Notes under the pieces: model-generated | Told to the model about the DNA's origin: nothing | What the model saw: the letters and a program-made list of their open reading frames with translations, nothing else | Databases searched by the model: none | Translations under genes and position numbers: made by a program | DNA from: Microbacterium halotolerans | GTDB taxonomy: Bacteria; Actinomycetota; Actinomycetes; Actinomycetales; Microbacteriaceae | Length of the DNA stretch: 64,000 bases | Direction: 5' to 3' | Assembly: GCF_003569805.1 (NCBI RefSeq) | Contig: NZ_KZ984051.1 | Coordinates: forward strand, 869,779 to 933,778 | Part shown: in pieces, positions 36,168 to 44,953 of the stretch | How positions within the stretch are numbered: the stretch's first letter is position 1 | Layout: each line of letters opens with the position of its first letter

Positions 36168-37159
36168 CCGACGCCATCCGACTCGGCACGCGCCGCAGCA
36201 ACCTCGCGATGGCCCAGTCCGGCATCGTGGCGAGGGAGTTGGAGCGCACGGCGGGGAGGGCCGTCGAACTGGTGCCGATCACCAGCGAGGGCGATACGAA
36301 TCGCGCGTCGCTGGCGAGCATGGGCGGCACGGGAGTGTTCGCGACCCGCCTGCGCGAGGCCCTGCTCGCCGATCGCTGCGACGTGCTCGTGCACTCGCTG
36401 AAGGATCTTCCGACGACGCAGCCGCCTGGTCTGGTCGTGGCCGCGACGCCGAAGCGCGTCGATCCCCGTGACGTGATCATCACCCGCGACGGCACCCCCC
36501 TCGAGGATCTGCCTGAGGGCAGCACCGTCGGGACCGGGTCGCCGCGGAGGATGGCGCAGGTGCGCAGAGCCAACCCGGGTGCGGAGGTCCGCGACCTGCG
36601 GGGCAACGTCGACTCGCGCATGGCGCGCGTGCGCGACGGCGAGCTCGACGCGATCGTGCTCGCCGCGGCGGGGCTCGGCCGTCTCGGAGCGGAGATCGAT
36701 CTGCACGTCGCTGCGCGTGATCTCGCCGTGTGGCCGACGGCTGCAGGTCAGGGCGTGCTCGCGGTGGAGATCCGAGACGACGCGGCGGAGACGCTCCGCG
36801 AAGCGGTCGAGCCGCTCACAGACCCGGTCACCGCGTTCGGGCAGGCCGTCGAGCGTCACGCGCTCGGCGGGATCGAGGCGGGCTGCCATGCACCGGTCGG
36901 CATCCATGCGTTCGTCGCGGGGGGCGAGGTGCGCGTCCGTGCCGACGTGTACGCGTCGCATTCCGGCGACGACGTCACTCTCGACGATGCCTGGACGCTC
37001 TCGCCTGGCGTTTTTTCAGGTGAGGGGTATAGTCGGGGTTCAGGCAGCGACGCAGCTACCGCTGGCGCGTCCGAGCGCGCACGCGACATCGGAATCGATG
37101 TCGCACGTCGGCTGCTCATTGCAGGGGCGGCCGGCCTGGTAGCCGACAACCCCTCCTGA
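36164..37159 (+). CDS. hemC: Hydroxymethylbilane synthase
   Basis: A 331-residue porphobilinogen deaminase. It begins RLGTRRSNLAMAQSG, contains FATRLREALLADRCDVLVHSLKDLPT and TGSPRRMAQVRR, and carries the dipyrromethane-attachment cysteine in GGIEAGCHAPVG. Its GTG overlaps the hemQ stop. The C-terminal domain has a Gly/Ser-rich insertion (SGEGYSRGSGSDAATAG). Confidence 0.92.
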   Translation: MTDAIRLGTRRSNLAMAQSGIVARELERTAGRAVELVPITSEGDTNRASLASMGGTGVFATRLREALLADRCDVLVHSLKDLPTTQPPGLVVAATPKRVDPRDVIITRDGTPLEDLPEGSTVGTGSPRRMAQVRRANPGAEVRDLRGNVDSRMARVRDGELDAIVLAAAGLGRLGAEIDLHVAARDLAVWPTAAGQGVLAVEIRDDAAETLREAVEPLTDPVTAFGQAVERHALGGIEAGCHAPVGIHAFVAGGEVRVRADVYASHSGDDVTLDDAWTLSPGVFSGEGYSRGSGSDAATAGASERARDIGIDVARRLLIAGAAGLVADNPS

Positions 37160-37164
37160 ATCAC

Positions 37165-38052
37165 ATGAGCAACAAGAATCCCTCCAAGCCCTCGAAACCG
37201 CTCACCGGCTGGCGCGTTCTGGTTCCCAGAGGCGGCCCGTGGGGCGACAGCGTCGCAGCGACTCTGCGCAGCAAAGGCGCAGTGCCCGTGGTCGCGCCGC
37301 TGATCAACTTCGCCTCCACCGACGACACCGACACGCTCGAGCAGTCGCTCCGCGATCTCGCCGCGGGCGAATTCGATTGGCTCACCGTCACGAGCGCGAC
37401 GACGGTCGACGTGCTGTACTCGTATCAAGCCACCATCCCGCCGTCGACCAAGGTGGCGGCGGTCGGCGAGACGACGGCCGCGGCGCTCAAGGCCGTCGGC
37501 TATCCGGTCGATCTCGTTCCCGATCGTGACAACTCCGCCGCAGGGATGGCGCGTCAGCTGAATGACCTCGAGCCGTCGCCTCGCAGGATCCTCTCGCTGC
37601 GCAGCGAGATCGCCAAGCCCGTGCTCTCGACGTCGCTGCGGAAGGCGGGCCACGACGTGCGCAGCGTCATCGCCTACCGCACCGTCGGCGTTCCAGTGAC
37701 CGACAAGGTCGTCAGGGACGTGACGAGCGGGCGCATCAACGCCATTCTCGTCACGAGCGGATCCGTTGCGGAGCAGGTGCGCGAGCAGTTCGCCACCATC
37801 GCAGACACCACGCTGCTCGCGGCGATCGGCCCTCGCACGGCGCGCGATGCCGAACGCGTTGGCCTTCCGATCCGTGTCGTCGCCCCGGCGCAGACGATCG
37901 ACTCGCTGATCGAGACGCTCAGCGGCATCGAGGTTCCCGAGCCGTCGGCGGAGGCGCTCGCGGTCCCACCGACCGAAGAGGTCGCAGTCACAGTGCAGGA
38001 GACCCAGTCGCTGCCGATCGCGCATCTCGGGAAGGCGAGGGGAGCGCGGTGA
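37165..38052 (+). CDS. hemD: Uroporphyrinogen-III synthase
   Basis: A 295-residue protein of the poorly conserved HemD family, which closes hydroxymethylbilane with D-ring inversion. The start [20 protein letters not shown] and [15 protein letters not shown] are typical, and the C-terminal domain has [13 protein letters not shown] and [15 protein letters not shown]. It sits 5 bp after hemC and overlaps hemB by GTGA, which strengthens the call. Confidence 0.85.
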   Translation: MSNKNPSKPSKPLTGWRVLVPRGGPWGDSVAATLRSKGAVPVVAPLINFASTDDTDTLEQSLRDLAAGEFDWLTVTSATTVDVLYSYQATIPPSTKVAAVGETTAAALKAVGYPVDLVPDRDNSAAGMARQLNDLEPSPRRILSLRSEIAKPVLSTSLRKAGHDVRSVIAYRTVGVPVTDKVVRDVTSGRINAILVTSGSVAEQVREQFATIADTTLLAAIGPRTARDAERVGLPIRVVAPAQTIDSLIETLSGIEVPEPSAEALAVPPTEEVAVTVQETQSLPIAHLGKARGAR

Positions 38053-39032
38053 GCTTCCCCACTCATCGCCTTCGTCGCGGGCGACAGTCGTCGGCCGTGC
38101 GCCGGTTGATGCGTGAGACGCACCTCGTGCCGTCGCAGCTCGTGCTGCCCATGTTCGTGCGGGAGGGCATCGACGAGCCGAGCCGGATCTCGTCCATGCC
38201 AGGCGTGCAGCAGCACACGATGGACTCGCTGCGCCGCGCCGTGAACGAGGCGGCGGAAGCAGGCGTGAGCGGCGTGATGCTGTTCGGCGTGCCGGCCGTG
38301 CGCGACGCGACCGGTTCGGCGGCGGACGATCCGGATGGCATCCTCAACGCGGCGACCAGGGCCGTCGCCGCGGAGGTGGGCGACGAGCTCGTGGTGCAGA
38401 CCGATCTGTGCCTCGACGAGTTCACCGACCACGGCCACTGCGGCGTGCTCACGCCATCCGGTGCCGTTGACAACGACGCAACGCTGGAGCGCTACGCATC
38501 GACGGCGCTCGCACAGGCCAGAGCGGGCTCGCAGCTGCTCGGGCTCAGCGGCATGATGGACGGCCAGACCCGAGTCGTGCGTGACGCGCTCGACGAGGCG
38601 GGGTTCACCGACACGATGATCATGGCCTATTCGGCCAAGTACGCCGGCGCCTTCTATGGGCCGTTCCGTGAGGCGGTCGATTCGCAGCTGACCGGCGACC
38701 GCAAGACGTACCAGATGGACCCGGCCAACGCGCGCGAGGGCGTGCGCGAGGCGATCCTCGACGTCGAAGAAGGCGCGGACGCCGTCATGGTCAAGCCCGG
38801 CCTGCCGTATCTCGACGTGCTCGCCGAGGTGCGTGCCTGTGTCGACGTGCCGGTGTGGAGCTATCAGGTCTCCGGCGAGTACTCGATGATCGAGGCCGCA
38901 GCGGCCAACGGATGGCTCGACCGGCGGGCGACGATCCTGGATTCGCTCACGGCGTTCCGCCGTGCCGGGGCTGACACGATCCTCAGCTACTGGGCCGTCG
39001 AGGCCGCCCGCTGGATCCGCGAGGGGCTGTAG
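38049..39032 (+). CDS. hemB: Porphobilinogen synthase (5-aminolaevulinate dehydratase)
   Basis: A 327-residue enzyme that condenses two 5-aminolaevulinate molecules. The two Schiff-base lysines lie in [15 protein letters not shown] and [13 protein letters not shown]. The metal/lid region is [15 protein letters not shown]. The last 246 bp (38787-39032) are repeated almost identically at 42916-43161. It ends the haem operon; an IS3 remnant begins 20 bp later. Confidence 0.94.
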   Translation: MSFPTHRLRRGRQSSAVRRLMRETHLVPSQLVLPMFVREGIDEPSRISSMPGVQQHTMDSLRRAVNEAAEAGVSGVMLFGVPAVRDATGSAADDPDGILNAATRAVAAEVGDELVVQTDLCLDEFTDHGHCGVLTPSGAVDNDATLERYASTALAQARAGSQLLGLSGMMDGQTRVVRDALDEAGFTDTMIMAYSAKYAGAFYGPFREAVDSQLTGDRKTYQMDPANAREGVREAILDVEEGADAVMVKPGLPYLDVLAEVRACVDVPVWSYQVSGEYSMIEAAAANGWLDRRATILDSLTAFRRAGADTILSYWAVEAARWIREGL

Positions 39033-39052
39033 CGAGCGGCTCCGCGCGCACC

Positions 39053-39250
39053 ATGCGCCAGCTCGGCATCAGCGGGCTCGTGCGGGGCCGACGCCTGCTG
39101 ACGACGATCCCGGATCGAAACGGCGAGCGCACCGGACCTGTGGGAGCGGGGCATCGCCGCCTCGTTCAGGAGCATCGCCGACGCGTATGACACTGACCTC
39201 GCCGAGTCGACGATCGGGCTGGTCGAGAACGAGGCGATCCGTGAGGGGCG
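39053..39250 (+). mobile_element. IS3-family transposase remnant
   Basis: Two scraps of an IS3-type OrfB transposase lie in different frames. MRQLGISGLVRGRRLLTT corresponds to the N-terminal HTH region, and IAASFRSIADAYDTDLAES plus TIGLVENEAIREG corresponds to the conserved 'GDAYDNALAES' DDE-end block. The centre is deleted and no ends are visible. It lies just after hemB, at the left edge of the SoxR cassette. Confidence 0.6.
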
Positions 39251-39255
39251 ATCCG

Positions 39256-39705
39256 TCAGCTGCTCAGGCGCTGCGGCCCGGCACCCTGCGTACCAAGGGC
39301 GTCGTCGGGGTTGAGCAGGCCGCAGGCCTTCATGGACAGGCAGCCGCAGCCGATGCAACCGGTGAGCTCGCGTTCGAGGCGTTCGATACCCTCGCGGCGA
39401 GTCTTGAGCTCGCGTTTCCAACGTCGCGAGGCCCGTTGCCAGTCGGCGTGACTCGGGGTCTCGGTGAGCGGCACGTCGGCGAAGGCCGACTGCACGTCGG
39501 AGAGCGGGATGCCGAGACGCTTGGCGACCGTGATGAGCGAGACCCGGCGCAGCATGTGTCTGGCGTAGCGACGCTGGTTGCCTGGTGTGCGGGTCGAGGC
39601 GATGAGGCCGAGTCTCTCGTAGAAGTGCAGGGCGGATGCGGCGACCCCGGTGCGCCGGGTCATCTCGCCGATCGTCAGTGACTCGTCGGGTGCGTGCTGG
39701 CTCAT
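39256..39705 (-). CDS. soxR: SoxR redox-sensing regulator
   Basis: A 149-residue MerR-family regulator. The N-terminal HTH is LTIGEMTRRTGVAASALHFY, followed by ERLGLIASTRTPGNQRRY. The C-terminal CIGCGCLSMKAC is the CX2CXCX5C signature that binds the [2Fe-2S] cluster. Oxidation of this cluster switches SoxR from inactive to activating. The ATG at 39705 was chosen because the upstream frame runs through the operator. The SoxR box lies 30 bp upstream, serving the divergent redox operon. Confidence 0.93.
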   Translation of the reverse strand: MSQHAPDESLTIGEMTRRTGVAASALHFYERLGLIASTRTPGNQRRYARHMLRRVSLITVAKRLGIPLSDVQSAFADVPLTETPSHADWQRASRRWKRELKTRREGIERLERELTGCIGCGCLSMKACGLLNPDDALGTQGAGPQRLSS

Positions 39706-39730
39706 CGGGCTGCCTTCCCATCTCCTCGAT

Positions 39731-39761
39731 TTGACCTCAAGTCTACTTGAGGTTTTACGGT
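39731..39761 (+). promoter_or_regulatory. SoxR box and promoter of the redox operon
   Basis: CCTCAAGTCTACTTGAGG (39735-39752) matches 16 of 18 bases of the classical SoxR box. TTGACC (39731-39736) and TACGGT (39756-39761) flank it with a 19-bp spacer. That over-long spacing is the hallmark of promoters that MerR/SoxR activates by DNA distortion. It would drive the ferredoxin operon and perhaps also soxR. Confidence 0.85.
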
Positions 39762-39831
39762 TGTCGAGTGGCCCCGATGCGGACCCGATCGACCCGAACG
39801 AGGACAGAGTGACCCGAATGAAGACCCACCG

Positions 39832-40158
39832 ATGACCTATGTGATCGCCTTGCCGTGCGTCGATGTGAAGGACAAGGCCTGCATCGATGAATGCCCCGTC
39901 GACTGCATCTACGAGGGCGAACGGTCGCTGTACATCCACCCGGACGAGTGCGTGGACTGCGGTGCCTGTGAGCCCGTGTGCCCTGTCGAGGCGATCTACT
40001 ACGAAGACGATCTGCCCGATGAGTGGCAGGACTACTACAAGGCGAACGTCGAGTTCTTCGACGAGATCGGCTCGCCCGGCGGCGCAGCCAAGACCGGGGT
40101 GTATCCGTTCGATTACCCGATCATCGCCGCGCTCGCGCCCCAGGGGGAACACACATGA
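39832..40158 (+). CDS. fdxA: 7Fe ferredoxin, SoxR-controlled copy
   Basis: A 108-residue bacterial 7Fe-type ferredoxin. The N-terminal cysteines ([17 protein letters not shown]) bind the 3Fe-4S and part of the 4Fe-4S cluster; [12 protein letters not shown] completes the set. It shuttles electrons between the reductase encoded next and unknown acceptors. Its stop overlaps the ATG of that gene. A close paralogue (GTG start) lies at 62.2-62.5 kb. Confidence 0.92.
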   Translation: MTYVIALPCVDVKDKACIDECPVDCIYEGERSLYIHPDECVDCGACEPVCPVEAIYYEDDLPDEWQDYYKANVEFFDEIGSPGGAAKTGVYPFDYPIIAALAPQGEHT

Positions 40159-41513
40159 TCAACACCGAACCGCGCATCGCCGTCGTCGGGGCAGGGCCGG
40201 CCGGGATCTACGCCGCCGACATCCTCCTCGGCCTCGCACCGACCGCCTCGATCGACCTGTTCGAGAAGCTGCCGGCGCCCTACGGCCTGGTCCGGTACGG
40301 CGTCGCCCCGGATCATCCGCGCATCCGCAAGATCACCGACGCCCTGCACGACGTACTCGTGAATCCGCGCATCCGCCTCCGCTGCAACGTGGAGATCGGG
40401 GTCGACATCGAGATCGATGACCTCCGTGCGGTGTACGACGGTGTGATCGTGGCGACCGGCGCCGACCTCGATGCCAGTCTTGACATCCCCGGCATCGACC
40501 TGCCCGGATCCTTCGGTGCCGCGACGTTCGTGGCCTGGTACGACGGGCATCCCGATGTATCGCGAGCCTGGCCGCTCGAGGCGGAATCGGTCGCGGTGCT
40601 CGGTGCGGGAAACGTGGCCCTCGACGTCGCTCGGATCCTCGCCAAGCACGCCGTGGCGCTGACGGGTACCGACACGCCGGACTCCGTGCTCGATCAGCTC
40701 GCCGCCAGCCCAGTGCGTGATGTGCACCTGTTCGCCCGGCGGGGCCCGGCCGACGTGCGCTTCTCCCCGCTGGAGCTGCGCGAGCTCGCCGAGCAGAACG
40801 ATGTCGACGTGATCGTCGACCCGGAGGAACTCGTCCTGGACGAGCACGCAGAACGGATGATCGCGCAGTTCTCGCAGCGCCGCATCATCGTGCGCACCAT
40901 GAGCGAGTGGGCCGCGCTCGACCCCGCGACCCGGACGGCCTCGCGCCGCATCCACCTGCACCTGCGGCAGCGGCCTGTCCGCCTGCTCGGCACCGACCGA
41001 GTGACCGGTATCGAGATGGAACGCACCGCATCCGACGAACGGGGCCGCATGGTCGGAACCGGCGAGCTGCTGCGCTACGACGTCGGGGCGGTCTACCGCG
41101 CGGTGGGCTACCGCTCGACCGCTGTTCCCGGAGTGCCGTTCGACGCAGATCTCGGAGCCGTTCCGCACGCCGAGGGGCGAGTCCTGGATGCGGCGGGCGT
41201 GCCGATCTCGCGGTTGTACGCCACCGGCTGGGTCAAGCGAGGCCCGGTCGGGCTCATCGGCTCGACGAAGTCCGACGCGGCGCAGACCGTCCGCCACCTC
41301 GTAGACGATCTCGCCGCCGCCCCGCGTGCCCCGCGCGAAGGCGATCCGACCGCGGATCTCGGTCACGCGGTCGACCTCGACGGCTGGCTGCGCATCGATG
41401 CCGCCGAGCGCCTGGCCGGTGCAGAACGCGGACGCGAGCGGACGAAGATCGTGGACCGCGAGGAGATGCTCGCGCATGCGCAGCAGGAGCAGATGACGGA
41501 GGTTGTCCGATGA
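40155..41513 (+). CDS. Ferredoxin-NADP reductase (FprA type), SoxR-controlled copy
   Basis: A 452-residue adrenodoxin-reductase-like flavoprotein. FAD site [19 protein letters not shown], then [24 protein letters not shown] site [17 protein letters not shown]; and [20 protein letters not shown] near the C-terminus. It passes electrons between NADPH and the ferredoxin before it. It overlaps both neighbours by ATGA. In enterobacteria fpr is also a SoxRS-regulon member, which fits the promoter. A paralogue is at 62.5-63.9 kb. Confidence 0.9.
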   Translation: MINTEPRIAVVGAGPAGIYAADILLGLAPTASIDLFEKLPAPYGLVRYGVAPDHPRIRKITDALHDVLVNPRIRLRCNVEIGVDIEIDDLRAVYDGVIVATGADLDASLDIPGIDLPGSFGAATFVAWYDGHPDVSRAWPLEAESVAVLGAGNVALDVARILAKHAVALTGTDTPDSVLDQLAASPVRDVHLFARRGPADVRFSPLELRELAEQNDVDVIVDPEELVLDEHAERMIAQFSQRRIIVRTMSEWAALDPATRTASRRIHLHLRQRPVRLLGTDRVTGIEMERTASDERGRMVGTGELLRYDVGAVYRAVGYRSTAVPGVPFDADLGAVPHAEGRVLDAAGVPISRLYATGWVKRGPVGLIGSTKSDAAQTVRHLVDDLAAAPRAPREGDPTADLGHAVDLDGWLRIDAAERLAGAERGRERTKIVDREEMLAHAQQEQMTEVVR

Positions 41514-42019
41514 CAGCGGCACCCGTACCCACGACGGTCGGCGAGGGGCTCAAGGCGGCATTCCGCACGCACCCCGCCGGCATCGCGATCATCACGGCAT
41601 CCGCGCGTGACGGAGCCGTCGGCCTGACGGCGTCGAGCGTCGCCTCGGTGGCGGTCGATCCGGCCGCGATCGTCTTCTCAGTCACCAGGGCCACCGGTTC
41701 GGCGGGCGCGATCCTCGGTGCTGACACCTTCGTCGTGCACCTCATCGACGACGAGCACTCCGCTCTGGCGCAGAGCTTCGCGACGAGCGGGGCCGAGCGG
41801 TTCACCGCCGATCAGGGGTGGTCGCAGCTCGACACGGGTGAGCCGCACCTCTCGTCGGCTCGCGCAGCCCTGCACTGCCGCGCCATGCAGACCGTTGCCG
41901 TCGGCTCGTCGACGGTCGTCGTCGCCGAGGTCCTCGAAGTGCTGCCAGGGCCCCAAGGCCGCCCAGTCGTCTACCTCGACCGTCGTTTCCACGCACTTCC
42001 GCACGACACCCTCCACTGA
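41510..42019 (+). CDS. Flavin reductase-like FMN-binding protein
   Basis: A 169-residue protein of the flavin-reductase/split-barrel family: AFRTHPAGIAIITASARDG, LTASSVASVAVDPAAIVFSV and VHLIDDEHSALAQSFA. Such proteins reduce free FMN with NAD(P)H for partner enzymes. The ATG overlaps the reductase stop. Position between the ferredoxin reductase and superoxide dismutase suggests it helps restore flavin or iron under redox stress. Confidence 0.85.
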   Translation: MTAAPVPTTVGEGLKAAFRTHPAGIAIITASARDGAVGLTASSVASVAVDPAAIVFSVTRATGSAGAILGADTFVVHLIDDEHSALAQSFATSGAERFTADQGWSQLDTGEPHLSSARAALHCRAMQTVAVGSSTVVVAEVLEVLPGPQGRPVVYLDRRFHALPHDTLH

Positions 42020-42042
42020 AAGATCATCGAAAGGAAGACACG

Positions 42043-42669
42043 ATGTCCACTCTCTACACCCTCCCCGAGCTGCCCTACGACTACTCGGCGCTCGAGCCGC
42101 ACATCTCCGGCAAGGTCATGGAGCTCCACCATTCCAAGCACCACCAGGCGTACGTGACGGGCGCGAACACCGCCCTCGAGCAGCTCGCCACGGCGCGCAG
42201 CGCAAGCGACCTCGCGAACGTCAACAAGCTCGAGAAAGACCTCGCGTTCAATCTCGGCGGACACATCAATCATTCGGTGTTCTGGCAGAACATGTCGCCT
42301 GATGGAGGCGGCGCCCCAGAGGGCGAACTCGCCGCAGCGCTGCAGGGTTCTTTCGGCTCGGTCGATGCCTTCCGCGCGCACTTCACCGCGACGGCGCTGG
42401 GCGTGCAGGGATCAGGCTGGGCCGTTCTTGCATGGGACAGTGTGGGGGCGCGCCCGGTCATCTTCCAGCTGTTCGACCAGCAGGGCAACGCGCCCCTCGG
42501 TGTCACGCCGCTGCTGCAGCTCGACGTGTGGGAGCACGCGTACTACCTCGACTACCTCAACGTGCGCGCTGACTACGTGAAGGCATTCTGGAACCTCGTG
42601 AACTGGCCCGACGTGCAGCATCGCTTCGAGGCCGCGCGCTCTGCGACCCAGCTCATCGTCGCGGGCTGA
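42043..42669 (+). CDS. sodA: Superoxide dismutase (Fe/Mn)
   Basis: A 208-residue Fe/Mn superoxide dismutase. Metal ligands are visible: the His in MELHHSKHHQAYV, the His in GGHINHSVFW, and the Asp and His in LDVWEHAYYLDY. Metal preference cannot be settled from sequence here. GAAAGGAAG precedes the ATG, 23 bp after the flavin-reductase stop. A strong hairpin follows, so it ends the SoxR-controlled unit. Confidence 0.94.
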   Translation: MSTLYTLPELPYDYSALEPHISGKVMELHHSKHHQAYVTGANTALEQLATARSASDLANVNKLEKDLAFNLGGHINHSVFWQNMSPDGGGAPEGELAAALQGSFGSVDAFRAHFTATALGVQGSGWAVLAWDSVGARPVIFQLFDQQGNAPLGVTPLLQLDVWEHAYYLDYLNVRADYVKAFWNLVNWPDVQHRFEAARSATQLIVAG

Positions 42670-42693
42670 CCCTGCCGACCCTGCCTCTTGTGA

Positions 42694-42734
42694 GCGACCC
42701 GGCCCTCGCGAATGTCCGCAGAGGGCCGGGTCGC
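42694..42734 (+). terminator. Terminator after sodA
   Basis: GCGACCCGGCCCTC (42694-42707) pairs perfectly with GAGGGCCGGGTCGC (42721-42734) around a 13-base loop, 24 bp after the stop. Confidence 0.75.
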
Positions 42735-42763
42735 ACGTATGGGGCGGATCGACCCCGCGCGCC

Positions 42764-42810
42764 ACGGGCGAGCACGGCGCGGGGGACGCCCTCGCGCCGT
42801 GCTCGCCCGT
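42764..42810. repeat. Second large hairpin downstream of sodA
   Basis: An 18-bp perfect stem (42764-42781 with 42793-42810, loop 11) follows the first hairpin by 29 bp. It could be a back-up or reverse-strand terminator, or an extragenic palindrome. There is no gene between 42670 and 42915. Confidence 0.6.
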
Positions 42811-42828
42811 ACGCCGCCGACACTCTCA

Positions 42829-42920
42829 GAGAACACGCATGATCCGACTCTTCCGTAGCGACTGTTCGCGGGGGCAGAGTCGCCGGATCAGGAACGTTGA
42901 TCACTGTCGAGGGAGATGGT
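42829..42920 (+). repeat. 92-bp leader repeat, copy 1
   Basis: Equal in length and about 90% identical to 44862-44953. It holds a 9-bp inverted repeat (TGATCCGAC and GCCGGATCA here, one mismatch), CAGAGT where copy 2 has TAGAGT, and ends in GAGGGAGATGGT. This copy supplies the ribosome-binding site and ATG of the hemB fragment. Confidence 0.85.
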
Positions 42921-43161
42921 CAAACCCGGCCTGCCGTATCTCGACGTGCTCGCCGAGGTGCGCGCCTCGGTCGACGTGCCGGTGTGGACCTACCAGGTCT
43001 CCGGCGAGTACTCGATGGTCGAGGCCGCAGCGGCCAACGGATGGCTCGACCGGCGCGCGACGATCCTGGATTCGCTCACGGCGTTCCGCCGTGCCGGGGC
43101 CGACACGATCCTCAGCTACTGGGCCGTCGAGGCCGCCCGCTGGATCCGCGAGGGGCTGTAG
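42916..43161 (+). pseudogene. Duplicated 3' end of hemB, fused to a foreign leader
   Basis: The 81-residue frame [20 protein letters not shown]... repeats residues 247-327 of HemB with about ten base changes in 246, several silent, and ends at the same stop. It includes the second Schiff-base lysine but lacks the rest of the enzyme, so it cannot be a functional synthase alone. It sits exactly after GAGGGAG, so it could be translated. Confidence 0.85.
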
Positions 43162-43164
43162 GCC

Positions 43165-44745
43165 TCAGTCGTCGGCGACCGTGACGAGCAGACGCTGCCA
43201 GCCGGATGAGCCGTTCGGGTAGATCGGGGCCTTCTCCTCGATCTGTCTGCGCCCGTCTTTGTCGACGGCTCGCACTGCGACGTAGTGGGTTCCGGGTGTC
43301 GCGTCCCATGCGAGAGTCCACTGCACCCACGTATCCCGATTGATCGGATTCGACAGGGTCGCGCTCTGCCACGCGCCGTCGTCGATCGAGACCTCGACCC
43401 GGTCGATCCCGACGGTCTGCGCCCACGCCATGCCGGCGATGGGTACGCGGCCAGGCGCGACCGGGGTGCCCGGACGCGGTGTGTCGATGCGGGAGGAGAG
43501 CTTGATCGGAGCCTTCGCGCTGTAGCCTCGCGGCGTCCAGTACGCCTCGTCCTCGGCGAACGTCGTGACTTTCAGCTCCGTCAGCCATTTGGTCGCCGAT
43601 ACGTAGCCGTACAGCCCCGGCACGACCATGCGCACGGGGAAGCCGTGCTCCAGCGGGAGGGGCTCGCCGTTCATGCCGACGGCGATGATGGCATCGAGTG
43701 CGGTGTCTGTGAGAGATTCCAGCGGAGTCGACGCCGTGAAGCCGTCCACGCTGCGCGAGAGCACCATGTCGGCTCCCTCCTGCGGGCGAGCCTTCGCGAG
43801 CACGTCGCGCACCGGCACGCCGAGCCAGACCGCGTTGCCGACGAGATCTCCTCCGACTTCGTTGGACACGCAGGTGAGGGTGATGGCGTACTCGTCGAGG
43901 CCCATGTCGAAGAGATCGCGGAGATCGAGCTGCACGGGTTCGTCGACCATTCCCGTGATCGAAAGGGTCCACGTGGACGAATCGACCTCTGGTACGACGA
44001 GAGCTGTGTCGACGCGGTAGAAGTCATCGTTCGCGGTGACGATGGGGGAGAGACCATCGATGTCGAGATCCGCGCCGCCCGGGATCGCGACTCTCCGGCC
44101 GGGTGTCGGCAGGCGCAGCTCCTCGCGCAGCGCCGACACTGAGGACGTGGCTGCGCTGACGATGCGGGCGCTGACCCCGACGATCACAGCCGAGGCGCCG
44201 ACGATCGCTGTCGCGCGGAAGAAGGAGCGTCGATCGATGAATGCCCTCGCACGAGGCTCGGCTGGATTCTCGGGAGCCGCGGCGGAGGCATCCGAATCGG
44301 CCCATGCACGCAGTCGTGAGATCAGCAGCATGAGGACGACGGCTCCGACGACGGCGCCGGCCGCGGACGGGAGCCAGGCGAGGCTCGACGCGCCGGGCCG
44401 GGTCACGGAGGCAGCCAGGGTCAGCGTGCCTGCTGCTGTGAGCACTGCCACGCCGAGTGGGCGACGCCGGTACTGCAGGAGACCTGCCAGTGCGGCGGAC
44501 ACAAGGGCCGCGAGCCCGAGCCCGACGAGGAGTGCGATCTTGTCGAACTCTCCGAACACGCTGATCGCGATCTCCTTGAGCGGGCGTGGGATCACATCGA
44601 TGACGACGCCGCCGACGGCGACGAACGGTCCTCCGCCTGGCGATGCGACGAGCGCGACGACCTCTGCGACGGCGAAGAAGGCGGCGGCGGCGATCACGCC
44701 GCCCACCATGCTCCACAGCCATGCCCTCGGTTCGTGCCTGTTCAT
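43165..44745 (-). CDS. Membrane-anchored molybdopterin oxidoreductase (sulfite-oxidase fold)
   Basis: A 526-residue protein. The N-terminal 150 residues hold four to five hydrophobic helices (WSMVGGVIAAAAFFAVAEVV and others). A Tat-like RRSFFRA with a hydrophobic stretch follows, then the sulfite-oxidase molybdopterin domain from about residue 220. The pterin-Mo cysteine is in ITLTCVSNEVGG, with WLGVPVRDVL and GFPVRMVVPGLYGY. The C-terminal part (VAPGRVPIAGMAWA) is the Ig-like dimerisation domain. It should act on the outer face of the membrane; substrate unknown. ATG 44745 is preferred over GTG 44760 because GTGAGGGCG serves it as ribosome-binding site. Confidence 0.85.
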   Translation of the reverse strand: MNRHEPRAWLWSMVGGVIAAAAFFAVAEVVALVASPGGGPFVAVGGVVIDVIPRPLKEIAISVFGEFDKIALLVGLGLAALVSAALAGLLQYRRRPLGVAVLTAAGTLTLAASVTRPGASSLAWLPSAAGAVVGAVVLMLLISRLRAWADSDASAAAPENPAEPRARAFIDRRSFFRATAIVGASAVIVGVSARIVSAATSSVSALREELRLPTPGRRVAIPGGADLDIDGLSPIVTANDDFYRVDTALVVPEVDSSTWTLSITGMVDEPVQLDLRDLFDMGLDEYAITLTCVSNEVGGDLVGNAVWLGVPVRDVLAKARPQEGADMVLSRSVDGFTASTPLESLTDTALDAIIAVGMNGEPLPLEHGFPVRMVVPGLYGYVSATKWLTELKVTTFAEDEAYWTPRGYSAKAPIKLSSRIDTPRPGTPVAPGRVPIAGMAWAQTVGIDRVEVSIDDGAWQSATLSNPINRDTWVQWTLAWDATPGTHYVAVRAVDKDGRRQIEEKAPIYPNGSSGWQRLLVTVADD

Positions 44746-44861
44746 CAAGATCGCCCTCACATATCCGCCCCGTTACAGGTTGTTCGGCGTGCGCAGGCCA
44801 GCGGATTGGTCCTGCGCGGCGGGCGCGCGACGGGATCGTCGGAGCCGCACAGACGCTTCCG

Positions 44862-44953
44862 GAGAACACGCATGATCCGGCTCTTCCGTACGAACGATCC
44901 GCGGGGGTAGAGTCGCCGGATCAGGCACGTTGATCACTGTCGAGGGAGATGGT
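44862..44953 (+). repeat. 92-bp leader repeat, copy 2 (promoter of the one-carbon operon)
   Basis: This is the intact copy upstream of the dimethylglycine-oxidase-like gene. TGATCCGGC (44872-44880) and GCCGGATCA are a perfect 9-bp inverted repeat around about 34 bases that include a possible -10 TAGAGT. GAGGGAG then ATG close the element. It may be a regulator site or a structured leader. Confidence 0.75.

Noticed and set aside
42916..43161. A second functional hemB
   Set aside because: Only the last quarter of the enzyme is present, without the first Schiff-base lysine or the metal site.
42829..44953. CRISPR array or tandem repeat
   Set aside because: There are only two copies about 2 kb apart with unrelated genes between, so it is a duplicated leader rather than an array.
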